From assembly GCA_020833005.1 (NCBI GenBank), contig JAJHRD010000007.1:1-60077 (forward strand): a stretch of 60,077 bases of DNA, given 5' to 3'. Both the position numbers and the translations under genes were made by a program. The notes below the pieces were generated by a model. It was not told the origin of the DNA. It saw only the letters and a program-made list of their open reading frames with translations, and ran no database searches. The DNA comes from Candidatus Methanomethylicota archaeon (lineage in GTDB: Archaea > Thermoproteota > Methanomethylicia > Culexarchaeales > Culexarchaeaceae). This document shows, one piece after another, positions 34,194-43,282 of the stretch (position 1 is its first letter; the number at the start of each line of letters is the position of its first letter).

Positions 34194-34286
34194 ATGTGCT
34201 TTAACTTTAAAACTCACCTTTGTAATAAATGCTTCAGTAATGTAGTATGTGTGAGTTTATCTTATGGTGATTCGTATGGTGCGTGA
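34194..34286 (+). CDS. Candidate 30-residue Cys-containing upstream peptide
   Basis: A short open frame with a strong ribosome-binding site, GGTGGTGA, 7 nt before its ATG. The peptide has Cys at 2, 10, 13 and 19 (HLCNKCF is the core). It overlaps the start of the OPT transporter gene and ends 20 nt inside it, so it could be a leader peptide or a coupled microprotein. Chance is a real alternative. Confidence 0.3.
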   Translation: MCFNFKTHLCNKCFSNVVCVSLSYGDSYGA

Positions 34287-36057
34287 GTTTGGTGGTTTAA
34301 CTTTTAGGTCAATTGTTTTAAGCATATTTTTAGCTGTGCTTTTTAGTTTCATAAATGGTTATCTTGGAATAAATTTTGGTATGGGTTTTGGTTTTGGGGC
34401 TGTTGCTGTTGCCATTGCATATGCATTCTTCCATAAATTGGGTGGGGGTTCTAATAGGCGGGAGCTATCTATAGTTTTGATTGCAAGTTCATCCAGTATG
34501 GCTCTCTATCAGACCATTGGCTTCATTATATATTTGATGGAGAAGGAGGGTGTTGTTTTTCCAAGTTGGCTTGCTCCATCAATGAATTCCATTATAAATA
34601 GATTTATTGATTTCAAATCCCTTATCCCGCCAATAATATTCTTCTCGATTGGAACTGTGGTATCCTGTGTGGGTGGATTGATTTTTGCATATGCTTTTAA
34701 AGATATCTTTGTATCTGATAGGCGTATGGTGTGGCCTCACACTGCTGTTGTAGCGAATCTTGTTGATGTATGCTTAAGGGGTGGCACTCATGCTAGGATA
34801 GTTGGTTGGTCTGCTTTAATTGGATTCATAGTAACATTCCTACAGTACTTACCATTATTTTGGGGTTATGATTTCACTACAATAAATCTAACTCCAATAC
34901 TACCTTATGGTATGATCATGGCATTATCGCTTAATTTAAGCTTTTTAACTATTGGATATATAATTAATGCTGATGTATCTCTAAGTTTAATGCTTTCTGG
35001 GATGATAACTTACCTTATTTTATCACCAATTCTCGCTTCACGTGGAGTTTTTAAACCATCCATCGATCCCATGGTATCATATAATAGTCTCCTATTTGCT
35101 TTTTCCATATCTCCATCCCTTGGAATATTGTTGTTGGGTGGAGGCCTTCTCTCCTTGCTTGTTTTTGTTAGGGGCTTTAAATCTAGGGGTAATGTTAAAT
35201 CTGATGATGGGAGGATTGGATACCTCCAACTATATAAGATCTTACTATACTTCCTTCTTCGTAACAAGCGTTTTCTAACAGTATTTTTAGCAACCTTCTC
35301 CTCATCTCTTGTTATGGCTTGGGTTTTGAATCCATTAGCCCCTCTACCTCCATATGTATTCACAATTTTCGTTGCTTACATGTTCCTTTTAGGAGGTTTT
35401 ATCGAGTGTATAACTATGGCTAGGATGTCTGGTGAGACTGGTATGAGTATGGGTATGATGGGGATATTGCTCTATGATCTGCCAATGTTCAGTTTTGGTT
35501 ATAGGGATTATCCCGCTTATCTAACTTCAGGATTCTTTAAACCTGTTTCTGGTATAATTGAGGGGACTGTTTCATATTATAAGTATGCTGATAAGTTTGA
35601 TGTTTCATGGAGTGATATTATTAAGGCTAAGATTATAGGCTGGATTCCAACATTCATTTCAAGCATAATTCTAGTCTTGGTTTTATGGATTTATTTGGGT
35701 TTCGGGACTCCACTCATGCCAGCAATATCCTTCATACAGTTGAAGGCATATTACAGTATGCTTGTTAGTGGGAATATCTCTGCAGTGATCGATCCAGTCA
35801 CATTTATTTGTGGAGGCATATTGGGCGCTTTACTGGAATTGTTCACCCCTATTTCCATGTTCGGGGTTGCCATGGGTATGCTGCTACCGCCACACTACAT
35901 AATCCCCATGGGTATTGGTGGATTGATCAGGTGGTATACTGATAGGAGGTTTGGTAAGGAATTCTTTAGGGATAAGGGGAGTATGGTGGCCACTGGGATT
36001 ATGGCAACTTCAATAATAACTCAAGTTTTAATGAGTATAATAACAAAAATTTTCTAA
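34264..36057 (+). CDS. OPT/YSL-family transporter
   Basis: A 597-residue polytopic membrane protein with about 14 or more helices. Blocks such as FGAVAVAIAYAFF, VWPHTAVVANLVDVCL, LTPILPYGMIMALSLNLSFLTIGYIINADVSLSLMLSGM and GGFIECITMARMSGETGMSMGMMG follow the OPT family, which imports oligopeptides or metal-chelate complexes by proton coupling. Archaeal members are poorly characterised. With several peptidases and amidases in the window, peptide uptake is reasonable. ATG 34276 is an alternative start. Confidence 0.8.
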   Translation: MVIRMVREFGGLTFRSIVLSIFLAVLFSFINGYLGINFGMGFGFGAVAVAIAYAFFHKLGGGSNRRELSIVLIASSSSMALYQTIGFIIYLMEKEGVVFPSWLAPSMNSIINRFIDFKSLIPPIIFFSIGTVVSCVGGLIFAYAFKDIFVSDRRMVWPHTAVVANLVDVCLRGGTHARIVGWSALIGFIVTFLQYLPLFWGYDFTTINLTPILPYGMIMALSLNLSFLTIGYIINADVSLSLMLSGMITYLILSPILASRGVFKPSIDPMVSYNSLLFAFSISPSLGILLLGGGLLSLLVFVRGFKSRGNVKSDDGRIGYLQLYKILLYFLLRNKRFLTVFLATFSSSLVMAWVLNPLAPLPPYVFTIFVAYMFLLGGFIECITMARMSGETGMSMGMMGILLYDLPMFSFGYRDYPAYLTSGFFKPVSGIIEGTVSYYKYADKFDVSWSDIIKAKIIGWIPTFISSIILVLVLWIYLGFGTPLMPAISFIQLKAYYSMLVSGNISAVIDPVTFICGGILGALLELFTPISMFGVAMGMLLPPHYIIPMGIGGLIRWYTDRRFGKEFFRDKGSMVATGIMATSIITQVLMSIITKIF

Positions 36058-36060
36058 ACC

Positions 36061-36075
36061 AAAAAATATTTAAGT
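36061..36075 (+). promoter_or_regulatory. A/T-rich promoter element before the 51-residue protein
   Basis: AAAAAATATTTAAG lies about 40-54 nt before the ATG of the small zinc-binding protein and starts directly after the OPT stop codon. It is the only TATA-like element in the gap. Confidence 0.35.
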
Positions 36076-36114
36076 CTCCCATATCATGTAGGATTGTATA
36101 AATCATGGTGGTTC

Positions 36115-36270
36115 ATGATGTCCAAGTCTAGTAAGAAGTGTGTGCATGAATGGATTAGGCATCCAAAGTATATAACAGATAAGAATGGTAGGATTATTGG
36201 CTTAGAATATTATTGGCAATGTAAGCATTGCGGAATAATTACGAATGAGAATCCATGGAAGAAGAAGTAG
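36115..36270 (+). CDS. Small 51-residue Cys/His zinc-ribbon-like protein
   Basis: A short gene between the OPT and D-aminoacylase genes. The translation has a KKCVHEWIRH segment (Cys 9, His 11) and a YYWQCKHCGIIT segment (Cys 36, Cys 39), a likely single Zn site of the C-x-H ... C-x2-C type. The rest is basic, with a KKK C-terminus. It resembles small archaeal zinc-ribbon proteins that bind nucleic acid or a large complex; no specific family is recognised. Start: ATG 36115 or ATG 36118. Confidence 0.65.
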   Translation: MMSKSSKKCVHEWIRHPKYITDKNGRIIGLEYYWQCKHCGIITNENPWKKK

Positions 36271-36329
36271 TTGGCATGTATTGAATTAAGCTTCAAATTT
36301 ATTAGTAACATCATCCCACATAATTTATC

Positions 36330-37994
36330 ATGAGTAACCACATTTATGAAATTGCTATATTGAATGGTATTATTGTTGATGGTTCTGGTAATCCTTGGTT
36401 TAAAGCTAATATTGCAATTGAGGATGGGAGGATATCTGCTATATCACGCCATGAATATTTCAATGCTGAAAGGGTTATAGATGCAAGTGGATTAATAGTT
36501 GCTCCTGGATTCATTGATATCCACAGTCACTCAGATGTCACCCTACTTGTGGATCCTTTAGCTGAGAGTAAGGTTATGCAGGGGGTTACATTGGAGGTTG
36601 TGGGTAATTGTGGTAGTTCTGCAGCCCCTGTGATTGGCGATTTTGCTGTTAAGCGTATGCGGAGGAGACTTGCAGAGTACAATTTGAATCTTGAGTGGAG
36701 TAGTGTTGGGGAGTACCTCTCATTCATGGAGCGTAGAGGTGTTTCCGTTAATGTTGCAATGCTTGTGGGTCATGGGCAGATAAGATCTTGTGTTATGGGT
36801 TTTGAAGCCCGTGAACCAACTTTAAGTGAATTGGAGGAGATGAAGCTTCTATTAAGGGATTCACTTGAAGATGGAGCTTTTGGTATGTCTAGTGGTCTTG
36901 TATATGCCCCTGGAAGATTTGCTAAAACCGATGAACTTGTGGAGCTCTGCAGAGTTGTGGCTGAATATAATGGTTTATATGCCACGCACATTAGGGGGGA
37001 GCGTGAAACAATAATTGAAGCTGTTTCCGAAGCCTTATATATTGCTGAGAAATCTGGTGTTAGGCTTCAATTGTCGCATCATCCACCTAAGATTGGAGCT
37101 TACGGTAAGTCTGTGGAAACTTTAAAGATGATTGAAGATGCCCGTGGTAGGGGGTTGGATGTTGCATGTGACTTCCATCCTTACACTGCAGGTTCAACTA
37201 GTCTCAGTGCATTGCTTCCAGCATGGGCTCAGGAGGGTGGTTTCGAGAAGATTATTGAGAGGTTGAGGGATCCAGTTACCCGCGTTAAAATTAGGGAGGA
37301 TATGATTAGGGAGCCTATTCCAGGTCCAGGGCCTTGTGGATTGGTTAAGAGGGGGTTGTGGAATATGATATTCTTGAGCGAATGTAATGTGAATAAAGAT
37401 CTTATAGGTAAAAGTTTTGATGAAATTGCCAAATTGAGAGGTAAAGATCCGTTTGAAGCTTACTTCGATATACTATTGGAGGAGAATTTGAGTGGAAGTA
37501 TCATTGGATTCTATTATGATGAGAATGATATTAGGAATGTTGCTGTAAGTCCATATTCCATGGTGGGATCAGATGGTTATGCTCTGGCGCCACGTGGGGT
37601 GTTGGTGAGGGAGGGTGGTCACCCGAGGAGTTACTCCACATTCCCAATGGTTATTAGGAAGTATGTTAGGGGTGAATCTAGGAGTGAGTTGCTTTATGAT
37701 CGTGGTGATAAAATTATGAGTTTGGAAACGGCTATTATGAAGATGACCTCCCTACCTGCTTCTAGATTGAATATTCATGATAGGGGGCTTATAAGAGTTG
37801 GATTTCAAGCTGACATATGCATATTCGATTATAATAGGATTAGCGATCTATCCACCTACTATAATCCACAAGTATTCCCTGTGGGTGTGGAGTATGTTAT
37901 TGTTAATGGTGTGATCGTTGTGGATAGGGGTAGGCATACTGGGGCGAAGCCTGGTAAGGTTTTGAGGCATAGGAAGCTATTCTATAAGGATTAA
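36330..37994 (+). CDS. D-aminoacylase / N-acyl-D-amino-acid amidohydrolase, second copy
   Basis: A 554-residue amidohydrolase close to bacterial D-aminoacylase in length and motifs: ILNGIIVDGSGNPW, GFIDIHSHSDV (HxH metal ligands), EVVGNCGSSAAP, GHGQIR, GMSSGLVYAPG, THIRGE and LQLSHH, with a C-terminal MVGSDGYAL (Asp) and FQADICIFD. The paralogue at 8488 is longer and more diverged. This copy fits the D-aminoacylase pattern better. Its 3' end overlaps the convergent M29 aminopeptidase by 18 bp. Confidence 0.9.
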   Translation: MSNHIYEIAILNGIIVDGSGNPWFKANIAIEDGRISAISRHEYFNAERVIDASGLIVAPGFIDIHSHSDVTLLVDPLAESKVMQGVTLEVVGNCGSSAAPVIGDFAVKRMRRRLAEYNLNLEWSSVGEYLSFMERRGVSVNVAMLVGHGQIRSCVMGFEAREPTLSELEEMKLLLRDSLEDGAFGMSSGLVYAPGRFAKTDELVELCRVVAEYNGLYATHIRGERETIIEAVSEALYIAEKSGVRLQLSHHPPKIGAYGKSVETLKMIEDARGRGLDVACDFHPYTAGSTSLSALLPAWAQEGGFEKIIERLRDPVTRVKIREDMIREPIPGPGPCGLVKRGLWNMIFLSECNVNKDLIGKSFDEIAKLRGKDPFEAYFDILLEENLSGSIIGFYYDENDIRNVAVSPYSMVGSDGYALAPRGVLVREGGHPRSYSTFPMVIRKYVRGESRSELLYDRGDKIMSLETAIMKMTSLPASRLNIHDRGLIRVGFQADICIFDYNRISDLSTYYNPQVFPVGVEYVIVNGVIVVDRGRHTGAKPGKVLRHRKLFYKD

Positions 37995-38954
37995 CTTTCC
38001 CTCATCAACTATGATCCTACCATCAACTTCCACAGTTGGCTTGTATATCACCATATCCATATGTATATCGCATTTCACTTTCCCACCATAATATATGTTG
38101 TCCCCTAAAGCTATGTGCAAATTTCCATAAGCCTTCTTCTCCTCTTGCCAATCCCCATTTAGCCTTGCATATCTATTAACTCCTATACCGAATTCTGCAA
38201 AGTTATCAAGGTTTTGCGTTTTACTCATCATATAAACCAGCTGTTCTGCTTCCCTCCCACCGTAAACCCTTGAAACTCTCCCATTCTTCACTTCTAATTT
38301 TAATGGTTCACTGGGTTTACCGATATATGCTATTGGGCCATCGACAATTACGGTTCCATTTGCAGTTCCCTCCAATGGTGTGAATGATACTTCTCCATCT
38401 GAGAATGCAGCTGAATCTCCGGGATTTATTGCAAATCCAGCTTCAATTATAATTCTAGCTCCACCCATATCTGCTTCTATATTGGTTCCAAGCTTCGTTT
38501 TCACCCTTATCCTATTACCATGCATGGCTTTTGCAAGTTTCTTCGCATAATCGTAGACTTCATCGTAATCTGCCAGTGCAGCTCCATTTATGAAGTTATC
38601 CAATGATCTTAAGACCATGGACATGTACCTAATCCTCTTCTCCCTAAGTAATCTAGTAACTTCTGGATCGTATGATGGTGCAGCTGTCCCCCTAGTTAAT
38701 CCAATAACCACATTTGCATATTCCAAACTTGCTTGAACTGGTTTTGGGAGTGTGGTATGCGATTTCCAGTTGCTTGGTATAATTGAAATTATTGGTGTCC
38801 CTCCAATGCTTATGGTTTCCTTGAATAATGCTTCAACCATAATTGCTTCAGACTTATCATCTGCAATAATTAATAAATTTTCACCATTCTTCACATTCAA
38901 CAATTTACCTATTATCAATCCTGATATTCTACGAACTCTCTCCTCTAAACTCAT
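37977..38954 (-). CDS. M29-family aminopeptidase
   Basis: This 325-residue protein matches thermophilic M29 metallo-aminopeptidases, mainly the shorter archaeal type. The metal and catalytic ligands appear in GEVSFTP (about residue 188), NFAEFGIGVN (Glu, about 253), LHIALGDN (His, about 282) and KCDIHMDMVI (His and Asp, about 297). It should release N-terminal residues from peptides in the cytoplasm. It is convergent with the D-aminoacylase gene. Confidence 0.87.
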   Translation of the reverse strand: MSLEERVRRISGLIIGKLLNVKNGENLLIIADDKSEAIMVEALFKETISIGGTPIISIIPSNWKSHTTLPKPVQASLEYANVVIGLTRGTAAPSYDPEVTRLLREKRIRYMSMVLRSLDNFINGAALADYDEVYDYAKKLAKAMHGNRIRVKTKLGTNIEADMGGARIIIEAGFAINPGDSAAFSDGEVSFTPLEGTANGTVIVDGPIAYIGKPSEPLKLEVKNGRVSRVYGGREAEQLVYMMSKTQNLDNFAEFGIGVNRYARLNGDWQEEKKAYGNLHIALGDNIYYGGKVKCDIHMDMVIYKPTVEVDGRIIVDEGKLILIE

Positions 38955-39032
38955 AATACAAATTATGCTTGCAAGTTTACATTTAAGTTTTTATTACTGA
39001 TGGCTTAGATTACTTATTGGGTTGAATAACTT

Positions 39033-39941
39033 TTGTCAAGTCTTCTCTACGTCATTGGGCATTTAACCATCGATGAAATTATGAGAGGGGGGAGGTTGAT
39101 TAGGCGTATTGGTGGAACAGCATACTATTCATGTATATCAGCCAAGCTTTTAGGTTGGAACTGCAAATTGATATCCAAGGTTGGGAGGGATTTCCCAGAA
39201 GACTACTTGAAACATTTAAACTCGATTGGACTAGATATTTCCGGAGTTAAATTCTCAGATTTCCCAACAACAGCCTTCAAATTGAGGTATGATGATGGTA
39301 AGAGATTTTTATCCTTGAAAAGTAGATGTGAAGATATATTCATTGATGATGTCCGTGAAGTTGTTGGAGATTCAATAATCCATGTAGGTTCTGTGATTGG
39401 TGAAGTTTCTCCTGAAATTGTGGATTACATTTCCTCTAGAGCTAGAATGGTTTCCATAGATCTCCAAGGCTTTCTAAGATTCTTCGATTCAAAGGGTTCA
39501 ATTAAACTTGTTAAACCAATCTTCATGGATGAATTGCTTGGTAGAGTTGATGTTGTCCACTGTGATGGTGTTGAAGCTTCTGTAGCCACTGGAATCAAAG
39601 ATCCCGTGGAGGCTGGAATGCATATGTGCAATACATATAATGTGATCGTTTTACTCACTCTTGGTGGGGAGGGGGGCTATATATTTCATGATGGTGAAGC
39701 ATATCATATACCGTCGATTGTTAAGCATGTTGTTGAAGAGACTGGTGCTGGAGACATATATACATCCGCATTCCTCTACAGATATTCTTCAACGGGAAAA
39801 CTACTTGAATCCGCCATTTACGCTTCATCCGTAGCTTCTGTTTATGTTGAGTCTGGAGATTTATCTATGTTGAGGAATATTGATCTGATAATTTCTAAGA
39901 TGAATGGTTTGCGGGGATATTTGAGACGGGTGTCCTCATAG
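39033..39941 (+). CDS. PfkB-family sugar/nucleoside kinase
   Basis: A 302-residue ribokinase-fold protein with N-terminal VIGHLTIDEI and RRIGGTAYYSCISAKLL, and the C-terminal signature EETGAGDIYTSAFLYRY (catalytic Asp). It resembles the kinase at 26110 in general layout, but the sequences are diverged. The substrate is unknown. TTG 39033 is the start. It overlaps the 3' end of the convergent nikR gene by 6 bp. Confidence 0.85.
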   Translation: MSSLLYVIGHLTIDEIMRGGRLIRRIGGTAYYSCISAKLLGWNCKLISKVGRDFPEDYLKHLNSIGLDISGVKFSDFPTTAFKLRYDDGKRFLSLKSRCEDIFIDDVREVVGDSIIHVGSVIGEVSPEIVDYISSRARMVSIDLQGFLRFFDSKGSIKLVKPIFMDELLGRVDVVHCDGVEASVATGIKDPVEAGMHMCNTYNVIVLLTLGGEGGYIFHDGEAYHIPSIVKHVVEETGAGDIYTSAFLYRYSSTGKLLESAIYASSVASVYVESGDLSMLRNIDLIISKMNGLRGYLRRVSS

Positions 39942-40334
39942 TGTTATTATTATTGATTTTACTTGCTGTATCCCCCTCATCCCTCTAATTCTCCCAATCA
40001 ATTTGAGTATTTTGTCGTTTTCCCCTTCAGCAATGAACATTTCTAAACAATATTTGTGATCTATATGTCTATGTATATTCTCTATTATTATGTCATCGAA
40101 TTCATGTCTAACTTCACTTAGCTTCATATCCACATCTCTCCTTTCATAATCATATGTTATCATTATTGTAGTTATAACTCTCCCTCCCTCCATCTTCGCT
40201 ATTTCTGCTTCCGCCATTAAGTTTCTAATGGCATCTCTAAATGCTTCTGATCTACTATAGTACCCCCTAGTCTTCATGTATTCGTCAAATTTTTTGAGTA
40301 GGTCGTTGGGTATTGTTATGCTTATTACAGTCAA
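39936..40334 (-). CDS. nikR: Nickel-responsive regulator NikR
   Basis: A 132-residue regulator. The N-terminal ribbon-helix-helix domain (ISITIPNDLLKKFDEYM and SRSEAFRDAIRNLM) is followed by the ACT-like nickel domain. The high-affinity square-planar Ni ligands are conserved: His 77 (VRHEF) and His 88, His 90 and Cys 96 in the segment HRHIDHKYC; His 93 is also kept. NikR with nickel bound normally represses nickel uptake genes. Here its nearest divergent neighbour is a P1B metal ATPase (121 bp apart), which may be a target, together with nikR itself. Confidence 0.93.
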   Translation of the reverse strand: MTVISITIPNDLLKKFDEYMKTRGYYSRSEAFRDAIRNLMAEAEIAKMEGGRVITTIMITYDYERRDVDMKLSEVRHEFDDIIIENIHRHIDHKYCLEMFIAEGENDKILKLIGRIRGMRGIQQVKSIIITL

Positions 40335-40373
40335 TTTTCATCATCACTATATATTATTTTTCAGTTATAAATA

Positions 40374-40389
40374 TATTATTGTAGTAATA
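40374..40389. promoter_or_regulatory. Possible operator between nikR and the P1B ATPase
   Basis: TATTA, a 6-nt spacer and TAATA form a small inverted repeat in the 121-bp divergent gap. The region is very A/T-rich, so the match is weak. No longer palindrome was seen there. Confidence 0.2.
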
Positions 40390-40455
40390 CATTTTATGTT
40401 TTTTATAGCACAATTTTAATATCTTGTTATAATCGTCATTTTATGGGATGTGTAA

Positions 40456-42396
40456 ATGCGTGAAGATGGTGGTCATGGATTATTGGAGTTTGAAGGGGTA
40501 TTTTGGATTATAGTTTTTGCATCATTATTGTTGACAATGGTTTTATCGGGGGTTTTGGATTTATTTTTCGGTGGAGGTCCACTAATTTATATTCCATTTT
40601 CATCAGTAGCTTTGCCATTAAATCAGTTCATAACTTGTTTAATTATCGTTCTTGTGAGCTTCTATATTGGTTTAGTGGGGTTGAAGGAGTTACTTTATGA
40701 TAGGAGATTTTCCGTTGAATTTTTGATGGCTATGGCTGCTGTTGGTGCATTATATTTGGGTTTATTCCTTGAAGCGGTAATAGTTCTAGCTTTGTATTCC
40801 CTATCGGAGTTTCTTGAAGGTTATATTGAAGATAAGGCTCGCGAGACTGTTAAAAGCATTTCTAGCCTGATACCAGATAGGGCAAGGGTTATCTTTGATG
40901 GTTCTGAAACATATATGGATGTTAAATCTGTATTGCCAGGTATGGTTATCCTAGTTAAGCCTGGAGAGAGGGTGGCTCTTGATGGAGTTGTGGTGGAGGG
41001 TGGTTCGCTAATAGATTTATCACTAGTTACTGGTGAGTCTAATCCTGTTTCGGTGAATTCTGGTGATAGGGTTTATGCTGGTGCATTGAATATTGGTGGT
41101 GTTATAAAGGTTCTTGTTGATAGAGGTGTTGAGGAAACTCTAGTTTCTAGAATAGTTAAGTTGGTTATGGATGCTAGGGGGAGGAAGGCTTCCATAAACA
41201 GATTTATTGATAGATTTTCCAAATATTATGTTCCTCTAATAATTTCCTTTGCATTACTTGTAATTATAGTTGGGCCGAGACTCATTGGAGGTTCATTGGA
41301 GTCTTGGATATACAAATCCCTTATTTTAATAGTTCTTTCATGTCCAAGTGCTTTCATTATATCCATTCCAGCAACAATATTTACAGCTATAACTGTTGCA
41401 GCTAAGAGGGGGGCTATAGTTAAAGGTGGAATTTATTTGGAGAATTTAAGCAAAATCAGAGCTGTACTTTTAGACAAGACAGGAACTTTAACGTATGGTT
41501 TTCCATCCATTCATAAGATTAGAGCTGTAAATGAATCTGATGATAAAATACTCATGTATGCTGCTTCTCTTGAAAGATTTTCTAATCATCCAATAGCTAA
41601 AGCGATCGTTAATGGAGCTTTTGCAAGAGGGCTGGATATCGCTAAACTTAATGTTAGGGATGTAAAGGAATTTCCAGGTATGGGTGTGATTGGATATGTT
41701 GAAGGTGATGAAATTCTTGTTGGAAATATGGATCTAATGAAACAATATTCCTGTGTATGTGATGATATGGATAGTCTGTTATTGGATGATGATCATACAT
41801 CAATATATGTGGCAATTAACCGTAAAATTAAAGCTTCAATATGTTTTGTTGATGAAATACGTAGTGACGCTGTTAGAGTTGTAGATTTTCTGAAACGTTT
41901 GGGTATGAAAGTCGTTTTATTAACTGGTGATAAAGGGGATGTGGCAATTAATGTGGCTAAAACCGTTGGTGTAGATGAAGTTTATTATGAATTACTACCT
42001 GAAGATAAACTTGACATAATTATGAAGATGAAATCGATGTATGGTTTTGTCTCCATGGTTGGTGATGGAGTTAATGATGCCCCTGCCCTTGCAGCATCAG
42101 ATGTTGGTATAGCTATTGGTGGAAGCGTTGATTTAGCTTCAGAATCAGCTGATGTAATTCTTGTCAAAAATAGTTTAACCCTCATACCCTACTTAATTCT
42201 CCTAAGCCGCAAAACCATGGCTATTGCTAAGCAAAACATTGTGTTCACTATAGGTGTTAAATTGACTTTGGCAATACTTGGAGTTATTGGTGTAATACCA
42301 CTATGGTTTGCTGTAGCTATTGGTGATGATGGCATAACTTTACTTGCATTGTTGAACATTCTTAGAATAATTAAAGTTGGAAGTATGATTGCTTAA
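40456..42396 (+). CDS. P1B-type heavy-metal ATPase with CPS motif
   Basis: A 646-residue metal-transporting P-type ATPase. The phosphorylation site DKTGTLT has its Asp near residue 340, the HP motif SNHPIAKA is near 378 and the hinge GDGVNDAPALAASD is near 536. The membrane metal site reads C-P-S (about 296-298), where CPC is standard for Zn/Cd/Pb and Cu pumps. The last membrane segments keep a Lys and a GDDG-type Asp, as in Zn/Cd-type (P1B-2) pumps. No N-terminal HMA domain is present. NikR next door suggests nickel as a possible substrate, probably by export. The changed Cys would alter metal preference. Expression may depend on NikR. Confidence 0.88.
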   Translation: MREDGGHGLLEFEGVFWIIVFASLLLTMVLSGVLDLFFGGGPLIYIPFSSVALPLNQFITCLIIVLVSFYIGLVGLKELLYDRRFSVEFLMAMAAVGALYLGLFLEAVIVLALYSLSEFLEGYIEDKARETVKSISSLIPDRARVIFDGSETYMDVKSVLPGMVILVKPGERVALDGVVVEGGSLIDLSLVTGESNPVSVNSGDRVYAGALNIGGVIKVLVDRGVEETLVSRIVKLVMDARGRKASINRFIDRFSKYYVPLIISFALLVIIVGPRLIGGSLESWIYKSLILIVLSCPSAFIISIPATIFTAITVAAKRGAIVKGGIYLENLSKIRAVLLDKTGTLTYGFPSIHKIRAVNESDDKILMYAASLERFSNHPIAKAIVNGAFARGLDIAKLNVRDVKEFPGMGVIGYVEGDEILVGNMDLMKQYSCVCDDMDSLLLDDDHTSIYVAINRKIKASICFVDEIRSDAVRVVDFLKRLGMKVVLLTGDKGDVAINVAKTVGVDEVYYELLPEDKLDIIMKMKSMYGFVSMVGDGVNDAPALAASDVGIAIGGSVDLASESADVILVKNSLTLIPYLILLSRKTMAIAKQNIVFTIGVKLTLAILGVIGVIPLWFAVAIGDDGITLLALLNILRIIKVGSMIA

Positions 42397-42480
42397 ACTT
42401 TCAACTAACTTGAAGTCAATATATCAGGCAATTTAATTTCGCCATAAATGACAAGTTCAAAAATAAATTTTGATCGTAAA

Positions 42481-42492
42481 TTTTAAAATTTA
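42481..42492 (+). promoter_or_regulatory. TATA box of the 42513 gene
   Basis: TTTTAAAATTTA is centred about 27 nt before ATG 42513. This predicts a leaderless transcript, a common archaeal arrangement. Confidence 0.45.
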
Positions 42493-42512
42493 ACAAAGAA
42501 TAGTAGTGATTT

Positions 42513-43208
42513 ATGAGGATTATGTCTAGTGGTTTTGATGATGTCTTCAATAGCTTATTTGACATTTATAGTAGAAAGTATCCTCATAATCCGAGTGGAA
42601 CTCTAAATTTCCACATAAGTAAGCTTTGTGCTGAGAAGGGGGTCAGTAGGGTTGAAGCTTTCATTAGGATTGCATATCAAAATGGAATTAAGGTTGGTGA
42701 AGTGGAGAAGCTGGTTTCCTCAGGTAAATCTCTTGATGAAGCTATAAGGATTGCTTCATCAAATCTTTCTTGGTGGAATAAGTTGATTGATGAGGGTTTG
42801 AGGGTTGCAGCTCCGCCCAAAAGTCCTGAGGAGCTTGAGTTGGAGGAGTTTTTGAAGAGTTGTGAAGCTAAAATGCGGGGAGTACTTCTTGCAACAACAC
42901 CCACGATTCCAGGTTATAGGATTGTTGAGGTTTTGGGTCCAGTTTATGGTTTAACTATTAGGAGTAGGGGGGTTGGTGGTAGGCTTGCAGCATCCTTGGA
43001 GGCTTTGATGGGTGGCGAGCTTACAGCGTTAACCCATGAGTTTGAGAAGGCTAGGGCTGAGGCACTCCTTAGACTTGTGGATAAAGCTAGGAGGCTTGGA
43101 GCCAATGCAGTTATTGGATTAGATTTCGAAACCAGCGATCTCTTCGCTGGTATAGCCATAGCATTTTCAGTTTATGGTACTGCTGTAAAGGTTGAGAGGG
43201 AGAAGTAG
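42513..43208 (+). CDS. YbjQ/UPF0145 domain protein with N-terminal extension
   Basis: A 231-residue protein. The C-terminal half (about 120-228) is a YbjQ/DUF74 heavy-metal-binding-like domain: TTPTIPGYRIVEVLGPVYGLTIRSRG, LMGGELTALTHEFEKARAEALLRLVDKARRLGANAVIGLDFETSD. The N-terminal half (about 1-110) is helical and unrecognised, with a SWWNKL segment. The domain name rests on limited evidence, and metal binding is unproven. Its place among nikR, a metal ATPase and a ZIP transporter fits a metal role. Confidence 0.8.
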   Translation: MRIMSSGFDDVFNSLFDIYSRKYPHNPSGTLNFHISKLCAEKGVSRVEAFIRIAYQNGIKVGEVEKLVSSGKSLDEAIRIASSNLSWWNKLIDEGLRVAAPPKSPEELELEEFLKSCEAKMRGVLLATTPTIPGYRIVEVLGPVYGLTIRSRGVGGRLAASLEALMGGELTALTHEFEKARAEALLRLVDKARRLGANAVIGLDFETSDLFAGIAIAFSVYGTAVKVEREK

Positions 43209-43282
43209 CAAGACATAATTCCACTTTTAATTCTTCTTCATCTAATTTGTGTTTAAGGAAGTTTGTATTTTATTTCCCACTT

